From Sporomusa malonica (GTDB lineage: Bacteria > Bacillota > Negativicutes > Sporomusales > Sporomusaceae): 64,000 bases of DNA. Under the pieces are notes generated by a model that made no database searches, was not told the DNA's origin, and saw only the letters and a program-made list of their open reading frames with translations. How positions within the stretch are numbered: the stretch's first letter is position 1; every line of letters begins with the position of its first letter. The stretch is taken from assembly GCF_041428715.1 (NCBI RefSeq), contig NZ_CP155572.1. One strand, given 5' to 3'. The position numbers and the translations under genes were made by a program. Of this stretch, positions 48,927 through 58,055 are shown one piece after another.

Positions 48927-50301
48927 AGCAGAACTGAAAGATAAGCAGTATGTCTGGCATCCTTTTACCCAGATGCAGGATTGGGTGTCAAGGCCACAGA
49001 AGGTTATTGCCGCTGCCAGCGGCATTAAGCTTATTGACACTGAGGGCAACGAGTTTTATGATGGCGTATCCTCATTATGGGTCAATATTCACGGCCATCG
49101 AAAAGCGGAGATTGATGCGGCTATTATCGAACAACTTGGGAAAGTGGCGCATACGACAATGCTGGGGTTAGCTAACATTCCAGCTGCTGAGCTGGCTGAG
49201 CAGCTGGTGGCAATCGCTCCTACGGGGCTAAACAAGGTGTTCTACTCAGATGATGGTTCGACCGCTGTGGAAGTAGCTCTTAAAATGGCTTTTCAATATT
49301 GGCAGCATAAGGGTAAGCCGAATAAGCAAAAGTTTATCGCGCTCGAACACGCCTATCATGGCGATACTGTTGGCACAGTCAGTGTTGGTGGTATTGATTT
49401 GTTTCACCGGGTATTCAAGCCGCTCTTGTTTACGTCAGTGCATATTCCGGCCCCGTCCTGTTACCATTGCCAGTTGACCTTAAACACAGCAGCTTGCAGG
49501 AGACAGTGCACTGACAGGCTAGAACAGGTATTGGCTGGCCATCATGAGGAGATAGCCGGCCTGATCATTGAGCCATTGGTGCAGGCGGCAGCCGGTATGC
49601 TGATGTCACCACCTGGCTATTTGGCAAGAGTACGGGAACTCACCCGCCGCTATGGTGTACTGCTTATCGTAGATGAAGTGGCGACAGGCTTTGGTAGAAC
49701 AGGAAAAATGTTTGCCTGTGAGCATGAATCGGTAACCCCTGACATGATGACGCTGTCCAAAGGCATAACCGGCGGCTATATGCCGTTGGCAGCCACAATG
49801 ACTACAGATGAAATTTATAACGCCTTCATGGGCGATTATACGGAAAAGAAAACCTTTTATCATGGTCACTCCTATACAGGCAATCCGCTGGCATGTGCCG
49901 CAGCTTTAGCTAATCTGAAGATATTCCGCGAAGAAAAAGTAATTGAAGGGCTTATTCCTAAAATTGCTGCAGCAGAGGCTAAGTTGGAGCAGATAGCAAA
50001 ACTTGACCATGTGGGCGATATTAGACAGCAGGGCCTAATTATTGGCATTGAATTGATGCAGGACAAAAGTCGGAAGGTCCCGTATCCATGGGAGCAGGCA
50101 GCTGGCGCCAGTGTGTGCCAACAGGCCCGCAAGTACGGACTCATCATTCGCCCGATCGGTGATGTTGTTATCTTTATGCCACCGCTCGCAAGTACTGTAG
50201 AAGAGATTGAAGAGATGCTCAATATTATTGAACGTTCTATTAGGGAGATCACCCAAGAAGGCCTGGTAGATAACGGCAGTCTTCAGCCGACTGATTTGTA
50301 A
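48919..50301 (+). CDS. bioA: Adenosylmethionine-8-amino-7-oxononanoate aminotransferase, 460 aa
   Basis: A class III PLP aminotransferase converting KAPA to DAPA. The TTG start overlaps the bioD stop. Signatures: WHPFTQMQDW, GVSSLWVNIHGH, YSDDGSTAVEVALKMA, HAYHGDTVGTVSVGG, DEVATGFGRTGKMFA, the PLP lysine in TLSKGITGGYMPLAA and HGHSYTGNPLACAAA. An extra Cys cluster (CYHCQLTLNTAACRRQC) in the middle is also seen in some Firmicute BioA (recalled). Last gene of the operon. Confidence 0.95.
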   Translation: MHEAELKDKQYVWHPFTQMQDWVSRPQKVIAAASGIKLIDTEGNEFYDGVSSLWVNIHGHRKAEIDAAIIEQLGKVAHTTMLGLANIPAAELAEQLVAIAPTGLNKVFYSDDGSTAVEVALKMAFQYWQHKGKPNKQKFIALEHAYHGDTVGTVSVGGIDLFHRVFKPLLFTSVHIPAPSCYHCQLTLNTAACRRQCTDRLEQVLAGHHEEIAGLIIEPLVQAAAGMLMSPPGYLARVRELTRRYGVLLIVDEVATGFGRTGKMFACEHESVTPDMMTLSKGITGGYMPLAATMTTDEIYNAFMGDYTEKKTFYHGHSYTGNPLACAAALANLKIFREEKVIEGLIPKIAAAEAKLEQIAKLDHVGDIRQQGLIIGIELMQDKSRKVPYPWEQAAGASVCQQARKYGLIIRPIGDVVIFMPPLASTVEEIEEMLNIIERSIREITQEGLVDNGSLQPTDL

Positions 50302-50328
50302 AAGCAGACTAAAATTGCGATTACCTAA

Positions 50329-50357
50329 TTGACAAAATTAGTGTGGTTTAATATACT
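50329..50357 (+). promoter_or_regulatory. Sigma-A promoter of the uracil permease gene
   Basis: TTGACA (50329-50334) and TATACT (50352-50357) with 17-bp spacing. Confidence 0.85.
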
Positions 50358-50378
50358 ATAAGAAAATGAACCTTTAAG

Positions 50379-50465
50379 ACGGTCCAGAGAGGCCGGCAAG
50401 GTACGCAATGAAAGTCTGTTTTTGTGCGACTTTGTAGCCTCTCGCTTGTGCGAGAGGCTTTTATT
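50379..50465 (+). promoter_or_regulatory. PyrR-type pyrimidine attenuator
   Basis: GGTCCAGAGAGGCC (50381-50394) matches the PyrR RNA-binding loop consensus recalled from Bacillus pyr leaders. A terminator AGCCTCTCGC/GCGAGAGGCT (50436-50459) with a TTTTATTATT tail follows. GAGAGGC at 50387-50393 can also pair with GCCTCTC of the terminator, giving the antiterminator. High UMP would favour termination. Confidence 0.85.
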
Positions 50466-50500
50466 ATTGTGTACTAGGGTAATAAAAGGAGGAATTACAA

Positions 50501-51811
50501 ATGTCCAGACGTATTATTCAGGTTGAAGACAAGCTTCCCCTGCTCCAGTCCATTCCCCTTAGCTTACAGCACTTATTTGCCATGTTTGGTGCGACTGTAT
50601 TGGTTCCCTTCCTGTTCAAAATTAACCCTGCGACATCACTCTTGATGAATGGCATCGGCACACTGATTTACCTGTTTGTGTGCAAAGGGCGGATTCCCGC
50701 TTATCTTGGTTCCAGTTTTGCCTTTATCTCGCCAGTGTTTCTTATCATGTCGCAGTACGGGTATGCAGCTGCCCAAAGTGGTTTTATCATGTTTGGTTTC
50801 TTCTTCATCCTTATGTCGCTGCTTGTTAAAAAAGTCGGCGTCAAATGGATTGATGTAGTATTTCCGCCTGCCGCCATGGGGGCAATTGTTGCCACTATCG
50901 GATTGGAGCTAGCCCCAACAGCTGCCGGGATGGCTGGTTTGACCGGAGATCTAATGCAGCAGTTAAACATACCTGCTGATAAGGCTGTTATTGTGTCGGT
51001 CTTCACCCTAGGTATAACAATTCTGGGTTCGGTACTGTTCCGCGGTTTCTTCGCGGTCATTCCAGTGCTCATAGGTGTTCTTGCAGGCTATAGTTTGTCA
51101 CTAGTACTCGGAATTGTTGATCTAAACAGCATAATGAACGCACCCTGGTTTGAAGTTCCTACCCTATATACTCCTGAATTTAATGTAAGTGCAATGATTA
51201 TCATCCTGCCTGCTATGTTGGTAGTACTGGCCGAACACATCAGCCACCTTGTTGTTACCGGCAATATTGTTGATAGAGATTTGATAAAAGAGCCTGGCCT
51301 TCACCGATCCCTGTTTGCTGACGGTGTATCTAACGTCCTCTCAGGTTTTGTCGGCGCTACGCCCAATACCACATATGGTGAAAACATCGGTGTAATGGCA
51401 ATTACTAAAGTATACAGTGTCTGGGTTATTGGTGGAGCGGCCACCTTTGCGATTGCCTTGTCTTTTGTAGGCAAGCTGGCAGCCCTTATTCGCAGTATCC
51501 CTGTGCCGGTTATGGGTGGCGTATGTATCTTGTTGTTCGGTGTAATCGCTGCTGCCGGTATTCGCATGCTTGTTGAGAAAAAAGTTGATTATACTCAAGC
51601 CAAGAATCTTATCCTTACTTCCACTGTACTTGTTCTGGGCCTAAGCGGCGCTGCCGTTAAACTTGGAGCTGTTGAATTAAAAGGTATGGCGCTGGGCACT
51701 ATCGTATCGGTGCTGATTAGCCTGACTTTCGAAGTGTTTGACAGAATGGGGATCTTGGCCGACCAAAATGAAGCTCCTGATGAGCCCGGTGTTCAAAAAG
51801 CAAAAGCATAG
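50501..51811 (+). CDS. uraA: Uracil permease, NCS2 family, 436 aa
   Basis: About 12-14 membrane segments. QSIPLSLQHLFAMFGATVLVP, YLGSSFAFISP, VVFPPAAMGAIVATIGLELAP, ITVLAEHISH-type motif (here MLVVLAEHISHLVVTGNI) and ATPNTTYGENIGVMAITKVYS are NCS2 uracil-transporter motifs. The PyrR-type leader supports uracil over xanthine as substrate. GGAGG precedes the ATG. Confidence 0.93.
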   Translation: MSRRIIQVEDKLPLLQSIPLSLQHLFAMFGATVLVPFLFKINPATSLLMNGIGTLIYLFVCKGRIPAYLGSSFAFISPVFLIMSQYGYAAAQSGFIMFGFFFILMSLLVKKVGVKWIDVVFPPAAMGAIVATIGLELAPTAAGMAGLTGDLMQQLNIPADKAVIVSVFTLGITILGSVLFRGFFAVIPVLIGVLAGYSLSLVLGIVDLNSIMNAPWFEVPTLYTPEFNVSAMIIILPAMLVVLAEHISHLVVTGNIVDRDLIKEPGLHRSLFADGVSNVLSGFVGATPNTTYGENIGVMAITKVYSVWVIGGAATFAIALSFVGKLAALIRSIPVPVMGGVCILLFGVIAAAGIRMLVEKKVDYTQAKNLILTSTVLVLGLSGAAVKLGAVELKGMALGTIVSVLISLTFEVFDRMGILADQNEAPDEPGVQKAKA

Positions 51812-51827
51812 TAACAGGGTAAAATAG

Positions 51828-51867
51828 AATGTAAAAAGCGCCGCTCCGATGCGGCGCTTTTTACATT
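51828..51867. terminator. Bidirectional terminator
   Basis: A 17-bp perfect stem (AATGTAAAAAGCGCCGC at 51828-51844 with 51851-51867). It covers the last codons of the convergent YigZ-like gene. Confidence 0.9.
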
Positions 51868-52499
51868 TCCGGTAAGACATCCAGATATATTTCACCAATG
51901 GATTGTATTGGTGCCTGGGCGGCAGTACAATCATCAATTAGTTGAATCAAGTTATCTTCGCTTCCCTTACGGGCCAGGACAACCAGCTTAACTACCTCAG
52001 TAAATTCTTTGCTTTCAATTGGATAATTCTTAAGCCGCAATTGGTTTTCAACTGTTCCTAGCAGGTGATAACTAAGTTCAATTGCCAGTTTCGTGTGGAG
52101 CTGTTTTTCAATGATTAAGGCAGCTTCCAGGCCATCCGCCGCTGCTTTGGTGTAGGCGCGAATCAGTCCACCAGCTCCTAACTTAATGCCGCCAAAGTAG
52201 CGGGTCACTACAATAACAGTATTTTTGACGTCCGATTTGTGAATGACCTCTAATATTGGTCTGCCGGCCGTTCCGCTGGGTTCACCGTCATCATCAGCTT
52301 TTTGAAGTTGACCGTGTTGTCCGACGACATAAGCAGAGCAGTTATGCGTGGCTTCTCTGTGACGTTTTTTTATATCCTGGATAAAGTTAACTGCTTCTTC
52401 TTCAGTTTCGGCAGGACTGACATAGGCGATGAACAGGGATTTGTTAATTTCTAGTTTAACCTCACTGGCTTGCTTTACTGTGCGATAGACAGGTAACAT
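51861..52499 (-). CDS. YigZ / IMPACT family protein (UPF0029), 212 aa
   Basis: N-terminal domain with KSLFIAYVSPAETEEEAVNFI, HNCSAYVVG, DDDGEPSGTAGRPILEVI and VIVVTRYFGGIKLGAGGLIRAY, all hallmarks of the IMPACT/YigZ family, then a small C-terminal alpha/beta domain. The family is conserved; YigZ is proposed to act on ribosome-related processes, without a settled biochemical role. Monocistronic. Confidence 0.93.
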   Translation of the reverse strand: MLPVYRTVKQASEVKLEINKSLFIAYVSPAETEEEAVNFIQDIKKRHREATHNCSAYVVGQHGQLQKADDDGEPSGTAGRPILEVIHKSDVKNTVIVVTRYFGGIKLGAGGLIRAYTKAAADGLEAALIIEKQLHTKLAIELSYHLLGTVENQLRLKNYPIESKEFTEVVKLVVLARKGSEDNLIQLIDDCTAAQAPIQSIGEIYLDVLPEM

Positions 52500-52755
52500 G
52501 AAAACACCTCGTACTTCGATATGGATGACTCAATAAATTTACTATAAGGGTAAAGACATAATTTAGCAACTATCTGTTTTTATCAGAGTAGATAATATGG
52601 TATACTATTAGTAAATTATGGAATTTAAGAGAGAATGGCACAACTGAAATACAGGTTTTTGGATATCGGTCTGCAACTGAGTGAAATTAGCTTAGGAAAT
52701 ACTAAATGAGATTGAAGCCATTCTGGAATAAGAGTGGATTATATAAGGAGACCTT

Positions 52756-53481
52756 ATGGCTCAAATACATAAAGGAAAAAGTGCACTGCGGCAATCTGCA
52801 AGACAGAACCTCATTTACAGCATACTGTGTTTTGTTCCACTTGTGCTTTATCTTATGGCGTTTGCACTGGTACCGCTCCGTTTTGACAGCCTTTGGCATT
52901 TAGTGTTCATTGTTTTGTGCGGGTGGCCTAGTGCCTATCTGTATCATCAATACACGATTAAAAAGCGTGGCATTGAGGGCGAGGAAAACACATTCAAGGC
53001 TCTTGCCAAGCTACCGGATAACTATCATATTTTTAATAATGTGCAGATCGAGCACCAAGGATATTCTCACGAGTTGGATATCATTGTTTTAGGACCAAAC
53101 GGAGTCTTTGTTGTTGAGGTCAAAAATTTAAATGGCTCGATCTCTGGAAACATTTTGGACAGCCGCTGGATTCAGCATAAAATCGGGCGTAAGGGCGGCG
53201 AGTACAGACAGGATATACGTAATCCTGTTAAACAAGTCAAAGGACAAGTACATAGCCTTGCGAAGAGTCTTCAAGCTACAGGGATCGACGTATGGGTAGA
53301 TGGGATTGTTTTTTTCTCACATCCTAAGGTAACCTTACGGGTACGCAACCAAGGCTACCCAATTATAACTTCTGCTACTGCATTGAATAATCTAATCAAA
53401 AGAAATAATCCCCGGAAACGTCTTGGCAGCCAGGTAATAAAACAGGCAACAGGCTATATATTATCAAAACAGGTTGGTTAA
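52756..53481 (+). CDS. NERD-domain membrane protein, 241 aa
   Basis: Two N-terminal membrane segments (LIYSILCFVPLVLYLMAF and LVFIVLCGWPSAYLYH) are followed by a NERD (nuclease-related) domain: GIEGEENTFKALAKLPDNYH, HELDIIVLGPNGVFVVEVKN and HSLAKSLQATGI. The Glu, Asp and Glu-x-Lys residues of the nuclease core are present. DNA processing is predicted for the domain, but the membrane-bound form has no known task. ATG behind AAGGAG. The upstream gap (52500-52755) shows nothing notable. Confidence 0.88.
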   Translation: MAQIHKGKSALRQSARQNLIYSILCFVPLVLYLMAFALVPLRFDSLWHLVFIVLCGWPSAYLYHQYTIKKRGIEGEENTFKALAKLPDNYHIFNNVQIEHQGYSHELDIIVLGPNGVFVVEVKNLNGSISGNILDSRWIQHKIGRKGGEYRQDIRNPVKQVKGQVHSLAKSLQATGIDVWVDGIVFFSHPKVTLRVRNQGYPIITSATALNNLIKRNNPRKRLGSQVIKQATGYILSKQVG

Positions 53482-53500
53482 TGCATAAGGTGTGTAAAGT

Positions 53501-53541
53501 GAAAAGCACTATCTGTCTGATGAGGACAAATAGTGCTTTTC
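53501..53541. terminator. Bidirectional terminator
   Basis: GAAAAGCACTAT (53501-53512) pairs with ATAGTGCTTTTC (53530-53541). It serves the convergent NERD and glycerol dehydrogenase genes. Confidence 0.9.
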
Positions 53542-53562
53542 GATTTAACTTTATAGTGGAAC

Positions 53563-54663
53563 TTAATTCTGGTTTAAGTAGGTTCTGCCAAGCGCATCAG
53601 CTGCCATAATGGCAGCATAGACAGCATCAGGGCTAACGCTAAAGGGCTCGTTATGAATGGTTTCTCCAGGGGCACAAGTGGCTTCGGCTACTTGGCGAAT
53701 TTTATCAGGTGTAACCTCGATGACACCGATTTCTTTAAGCGTAATTGGCAGGCCAACAGATTTGCAGAAGCCGAGTACTTCCTCAAGCTCAGCTGTTGTG
53801 CGGTTTTCCAGAATTAATTGGACAAGTGTGCCGAAAGAAACTTTTTCACCATGGTAGGCGTGGTGCGTTTCCTCTAAAACAGTAAAACCGTTATGAACAG
53901 CATGTGCTGCAGCAAGGCCAGAGCTTTCAAAGCCGAGACCGCTTAACAGCGTATTGGCTTCTACCACTTTCTCCACGGCTTCGGTAGCAACACCTTGCTC
54001 CAGGGCTAATTTAGCCCGGAAACCGTATTCAATCAAAATATCATAACAAAGCTTCGCCAAGCACAATGCGGCTGAAGTAGATAACCCGCCGGGAAGGTTA
54101 GCGGCAAAGGATTTAGCGCAGGCGTCTGCTTCAAACCAGGTAGCAAGAGCATCGCCCATTCCTGACACAAATAGCCTTGCGGGAGCTTTAGCAATTATGG
54201 CGGTATCAACAAGTACTAAGTCCGGATTTTTAGGTAACACCAAATAAGATTCGAATATACCGTCCGGGGTATAGATGACTGACAAAGCACTACAGGGCGC
54301 GTCGGTAGCGGCAATTGTCGGGACAACAGCAAGCGGGATTTTAGCCGAATAGGCTACTGCTTTTGCAGCATCCAGCGCTTTGCCGCCGCCTACGCCGACA
54401 ATGACATTTACGTTGTTTTGTTTTATCACAGTAACTACTCTGTCAATTTCCGGACGTGAGCATTCTCCCCCAAAGTATTCTATGACAAACTCGACATCAT
54501 GTTCTTTAAAACTAGCAGATAACTCGTTTTCAATGGCACCAATGCCCCTCTTACCACCAAGAACTAGAGCTTTTGCGCCTAAGCTGGCAACATGTTTGCC
54601 GATATCGGCAATGGCACCTGCCCCCTGGACATAACGACTTGGAGAAATCATAATTTTACTCAT
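53563..54663 (-). CDS. gldA: Glycerol dehydrogenase, 366 aa
   Basis: A family III iron/zinc alcohol dehydrogenase that oxidises glycerol to dihydroxyacetone with NAD. NAD site VGVGGGKALDAAKAVAY; PTIAATDAPCSALSVIY; zinc ligands Asp in GMGDALATWFEADAC, and His in AHAVHNGFTVLEETHHAYHGEKVSFG (two separate His). Length and order match GldA. Monocistronic, facing the NERD gene. No glycerol uptake or DHA kinase gene is adjacent. Confidence 0.93.
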   Translation of the reverse strand: MSKIMISPSRYVQGAGAIADIGKHVASLGAKALVLGGKRGIGAIENELSASFKEHDVEFVIEYFGGECSRPEIDRVVTVIKQNNVNVIVGVGGGKALDAAKAVAYSAKIPLAVVPTIAATDAPCSALSVIYTPDGIFESYLVLPKNPDLVLVDTAIIAKAPARLFVSGMGDALATWFEADACAKSFAANLPGGLSTSAALCLAKLCYDILIEYGFRAKLALEQGVATEAVEKVVEANTLLSGLGFESSGLAAAHAVHNGFTVLEETHHAYHGEKVSFGTLVQLILENRTTAELEEVLGFCKSVGLPITLKEIGVIEVTPDKIRQVAEATCAPGETIHNEPFSVSPDAVYAAIMAADALGRTYLNQN

Positions 54664-54855
54664 GTAAACCCCCCATTATATGCCTATTTAGGCTGTATAT
54701 TCTATAATAAGGAATTTACCGTTTGGTAGGGTTTACCTGTCTAGTTTTTTGCCATTATAAGGTAAATTCTTGCTGATTCAACGACAGGCGTCCAATCTGT
54801 ATTGTCAGATAAAGCAAACGCATACAGACTAAGAGATGCATGGTGCTTGTGTACA

Positions 54856-55749
54856 TTATTTTCCGTAAAAATCAATCATTCGAGCAAAATCAGGCGGTAG
54901 TGGAGCATTAACAGTAACTGCCCCTTTACCTCCTAAATGCTTGAAGGTAACTTGGGCAGCATGCAATGCTTGCCTGGATATGAGGGGAGAGCGAACCCCA
55001 TACATCTTATCGCCGATGATCGGGTAGCCCAAGTGCGCCAAATGTACGCGGATCTGGTGGGTTCGACCTGTTTCTAGGGTGAGTTCGAGTAGTGATTCAT
55101 TAGAATAATTGCGGATGGTCTGGTAATGGGTAATAGCTTCTTCCCCTTTTGCATTGATTGCTCGATGGTTAGGCAAACTTGGGTGGAGACTGATGGGAGC
55201 ATTAATGATTCCAGAAGGGGGAGCAACGATTCCTTGAACAAGCGCCCAGTAGATACGCTTTAAGCTTCTGTCTTTCAGTTGCTGTTCTAGCAGGAACTGA
55301 CTGCGAGCGTTTTTTGCGAAAATGATACAGCCTGATGTTTCTCTGTCCAATCGATGGACAGCGCGAACAGTGCTTACTATGCCGTGCTCTGTTAAATGAT
55401 GAGCTAGATGGTTGGCTAAGGTGCCGCCTGTTGTTTGTCCTGTAGGATGAACCAACTGGTATGGCGGTTTATTCAGGACTAGCATGAAATCATCTTCATA
55501 AAGAATCTCGATAGATCCAGGTTCAGGCTGAACCCCATAAGAAATATCATCGATAACTAGTACGCGCAAACTATCTGTTGGTTTAAGCTGTTTCTGCAGA
55601 AAGGCTGATCTGCCGTTTATAAGAATGCCTTTCGCGCGGGTGAGTTTTTGAATTTTCCGCCCAGAATAATGGAGGACTTGTTTTAAATAGTTTTCGATGG
55701 TAAGGCCAGTATGTTCTGGGGAGATTTTGTAGTGTTTATATGATTTCAT
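54856..55749 (-). CDS. RluA-family pseudouridine synthase, 297 aa
   Basis: An N-terminal S4-like region (YLKQVLHYSGRKIQKLTRAK) precedes the catalytic domain with the RluA signature HRLDRETSGCIIFAKN (catalytic Asp), followed by YWALVQG and LETGRTHQIRVHLAHLGYPIIGD. It isomerises specific uridines in rRNA or tRNA to pseudouridine; the exact site cannot be read. Preceded by AGAAGG on the minus strand. The intervals on either side (54664-54855 and 55750-55985) show no further gene. Confidence 0.93.
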   Translation of the reverse strand: MKSYKHYKISPEHTGLTIENYLKQVLHYSGRKIQKLTRAKGILINGRSAFLQKQLKPTDSLRVLVIDDISYGVQPEPGSIEILYEDDFMLVLNKPPYQLVHPTGQTTGGTLANHLAHHLTEHGIVSTVRAVHRLDRETSGCIIFAKNARSQFLLEQQLKDRSLKRIYWALVQGIVAPPSGIINAPISLHPSLPNHRAINAKGEEAITHYQTIRNYSNESLLELTLETGRTHQIRVHLAHLGYPIIGDKMYGVRSPLISRQALHAAQVTFKHLGGKGAVTVNAPLPPDFARMIDFYGK

Positions 55750-55985
55750 AGAATGCCTTCTTTCTTAATATGCGTAGTAGGAGCTTCTAGACACGTAGGG
55801 AGTCTATTATACTCGCATCTCTAATGAACTTAATATAAATTAAAAACTAGGATTTGGCAAATTCCTTAACCCTAAGGCATATATTTAAAGATATAAATGG
55901 CTAAATTTTCGGGAGTTGATACCTTCGGTTAATCGAGTACATATACTGCTACAAAAGTACCTTGATTATACGAGGAGGTGTTATT

Positions 55986-56648
55986 ATGCGGCCTGTTGTA
56001 TTACGTTCGAACTTTGTCGATTACTATGATGATTATTTTGATAGCCCGTCTTCGATTTCTCCGCTGATATTTGAACGCTTTACTGACAAAGGGATGAGGC
56101 GCGGAGAAATACTAAAGTTCCTTGCTCGCAACGGGTTTTCCGTTCCCAAGCACGGAATACTGCGGGATATTGGCAAATGGGCCCCCCACCTAAGAGATAA
56201 TCAGTATATAGTCATATATCTTGATGAATACAGCCATCGGGGGGAAAACAAACTGCTGTCGACTATCGACGTAGGCCTCAAAAGTTATCCCAATTGTTTG
56301 GCTGCTGAGTTTCTCGGAAAGAGTAGTGATAGCGCCCATGCCTTGCGGTTAGTGCAAGTCGGCATGAAGTACTTTTGGATTTCGCTGCAAAGTGACGATT
56401 GGCGAGCGAGCTCTGGCAATGTTAAAACAAGCATCAAAAAGCATGGACACGGTTTGCAGTCCAATCTGTTTTATCCGCTTTGGGCCATTGATTTTGTGCC
56501 TGTTAACTTTGGGGGTAACGAAGTCTTATACGCCGTTGATTTTAGTTCGGCTCCCATTCTTGGTGAAAACGACATGGATAAAATTCTCGATGCCCCCACT
56601 GCAGTCAAGGAAATAAAGCAGATGGTGAATACATTTGTATCTCGTTAG
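55986..56648 (+). CDS. Hypothetical protein, 220 aa
   Basis: ATG at 55986 with GGAGGT 8 nt upstream; an in-frame ATG at 55962 lies before that site. It is soluble, with an acidic/aromatic N terminus (SNFVDYYDDYFDSPSSIS), FTDKGMRRGEILKFLARNGF, a central beta region (NQYIVIYLDEYSHRGE) and WAIDFVPVNFGGNEVLYAVDFSSAP near the end. The last block resembles ligand-binding ends of ATP-grasp-like proteins only vaguely. Not recognised. It is 77 nt upstream of the phosphofructokinase on the same strand. Confidence 0.7.
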   Translation: MRPVVLRSNFVDYYDDYFDSPSSISPLIFERFTDKGMRRGEILKFLARNGFSVPKHGILRDIGKWAPHLRDNQYIVIYLDEYSHRGENKLLSTIDVGLKSYPNCLAAEFLGKSSDSAHALRLVQVGMKYFWISLQSDDWRASSGNVKTSIKKHGHGLQSNLFYPLWAIDFVPVNFGGNEVLYAVDFSSAPILGENDMDKILDAPTAVKEIKQMVNTFVSR

Positions 56649-56725
56649 TTAGTATAAGTATAATGAGAAATTGTTTTTCAGGTGTCTGTATGGAAGTCCT
56701 ATAGGCACATGAAGGGAGTGATTGG

Positions 56726-57946
56726 ATGGCTTTAATAGGAAAAGTGTTGATTGCCCAAGGGGGAGGCCCCACTGCCGTTATCAACCAAACATTGGCAGGT
56801 ATTGTTCTTGAATCTCGAAAATTTGGCGAGATGATCAAAACCTACGGAGCGATTCATGGCGTGGAAGGTATAGTTAATGAAGAATTCTTAGATCTTACTC
56901 AAGAAACAAGTCATAACCTGGAACAGGTTGCAATGACTCCTTCTTCGGCGCTTTGGTCTACCCGGGTCAAACCTGACCAGAAATACTGTAATGAGATTTT
57001 TAAAGTATTAAGGGCACACGATGTGAGGTATTTTTTTTATATCGGTGGCAATGATTCTGCCGACACTGTTCATATCGTGAATAAAGCGGCTATCATGGGT
57101 AACTATGATTTGCGGGCCATCCACGTTCCTAAGACAATCGACAATGACTTGGTTATCAGCGACCACACCCCAGGTTACGGTTCGGCAGCGAGATTTGTTG
57201 CTCAAGCGTTTATGGGCATCAATCTTGACGTAAGGGCTCTCAGCGGAGTTTATATCGGTGTAGTAATGGGACGTAATGCCGGTTTTCTGACAGCCGCTTC
57301 CGCTATTGCCCAGAAGTATCCTGATGACGGGCCGCACCTTATCTATCTCCCAGAGAGAGAATTTCATGTCGAAAAGTTTTTGACAGACGTAAAACGGATT
57401 TATGATCGCTATGGCATGTGTATAGTTGCTGTTTCTGAAGGAATAAGGGATGCAAGCGGTCAACCGGTCATTACCTCTTTACGCAAGGATATTGAAGTTG
57501 ATGGTCACGGCAATGTATGCCTCTCAGGAACAGGTGCTTTGGGAGATCTGTTGACACAGAAAGTGAAGGAGCGTTTGGAAATTTCCCGGGTACGCAGTGA
57601 CACATTCGGTTACTTACAGCGGTCATTCGTGGGTTGTGTTTCGGATATTGATCAGCATGAGGCTCGAGAAGTGGGCGAAAGATCGGTTCAGTTGGCTTAT
57701 TGGAATAATGCTAGTGGCTCCCTCACCATTCACCGTACCGGCTATTATTCGGTTGACTACCGCTTAGCTGCACTGGAAGAGATAGCGGCAAAAACAAGGT
57801 TAATGCCGGATGAGTTTGTTAATAACGAGGGCAACCATGTCACCGACGCCTTTAAATACTATGTCAGGCCGCTACTAGGGGCGGGACTGCAAATACCTTC
57901 GCATTTACGGGCACCCAGAGTTCCTAAGTTACTCACCGTTGAATAA
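56726..57946 (+). CDS. 6-phosphofructokinase family protein, probably PPi-type, 406 aa
   Basis: LIAQGGGPTAVINQTLAG, YIGGNDSADTVHIV, PKTIDNDL, TPGYGSAARFVAQA and MGRNAGFLTAAS (substrate loops) place it in the PfkA superfamily. The nucleotide loop reads GGNDS instead of the ATP-type GGDGS. The Asp at the position that is Gly in ATP-dependent enzymes favours pyrophosphate as donor, though the Asn is not the usual GGDD. At 406 residues it is longer than bacterial ATP-PFK. It phosphorylates fructose 6-phosphate in glycolysis. Confidence 0.88.
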   Translation: MALIGKVLIAQGGGPTAVINQTLAGIVLESRKFGEMIKTYGAIHGVEGIVNEEFLDLTQETSHNLEQVAMTPSSALWSTRVKPDQKYCNEIFKVLRAHDVRYFFYIGGNDSADTVHIVNKAAIMGNYDLRAIHVPKTIDNDLVISDHTPGYGSAARFVAQAFMGINLDVRALSGVYIGVVMGRNAGFLTAASAIAQKYPDDGPHLIYLPEREFHVEKFLTDVKRIYDRYGMCIVAVSEGIRDASGQPVITSLRKDIEVDGHGNVCLSGTGALGDLLTQKVKERLEISRVRSDTFGYLQRSFVGCVSDIDQHEAREVGERSVQLAYWNNASGSLTIHRTGYYSVDYRLAALEEIAAKTRLMPDEFVNNEGNHVTDAFKYYVRPLLGAGLQIPSHLRAPRVPKLLTVE

Positions 57947-57956
57947 TTAACCGTTT

Positions 57957-57995
57957 AGGCACTCATCCGAAAAGGATTGGGTGCTTAATTTTTTA
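57957..57995 (+). terminator. Rho-independent terminator
   Basis: GGCACTCATCC pairs with GGATTGGGTGC (one bulge), followed by TTAATTTTTT. Confidence 0.75.
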
Positions 57996-58055
57996 GTGCA
58001 TCTCGTATAATTTTACGGTAATATAAAAAGAAACTACTGAGGAAGGAAGAACAGC

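Noticed and set aside
53563..54663. Glycerol-1-phosphate or butanol dehydrogenase
   Set aside because: Zinc-ligand positions and the overall motif order match GldA.
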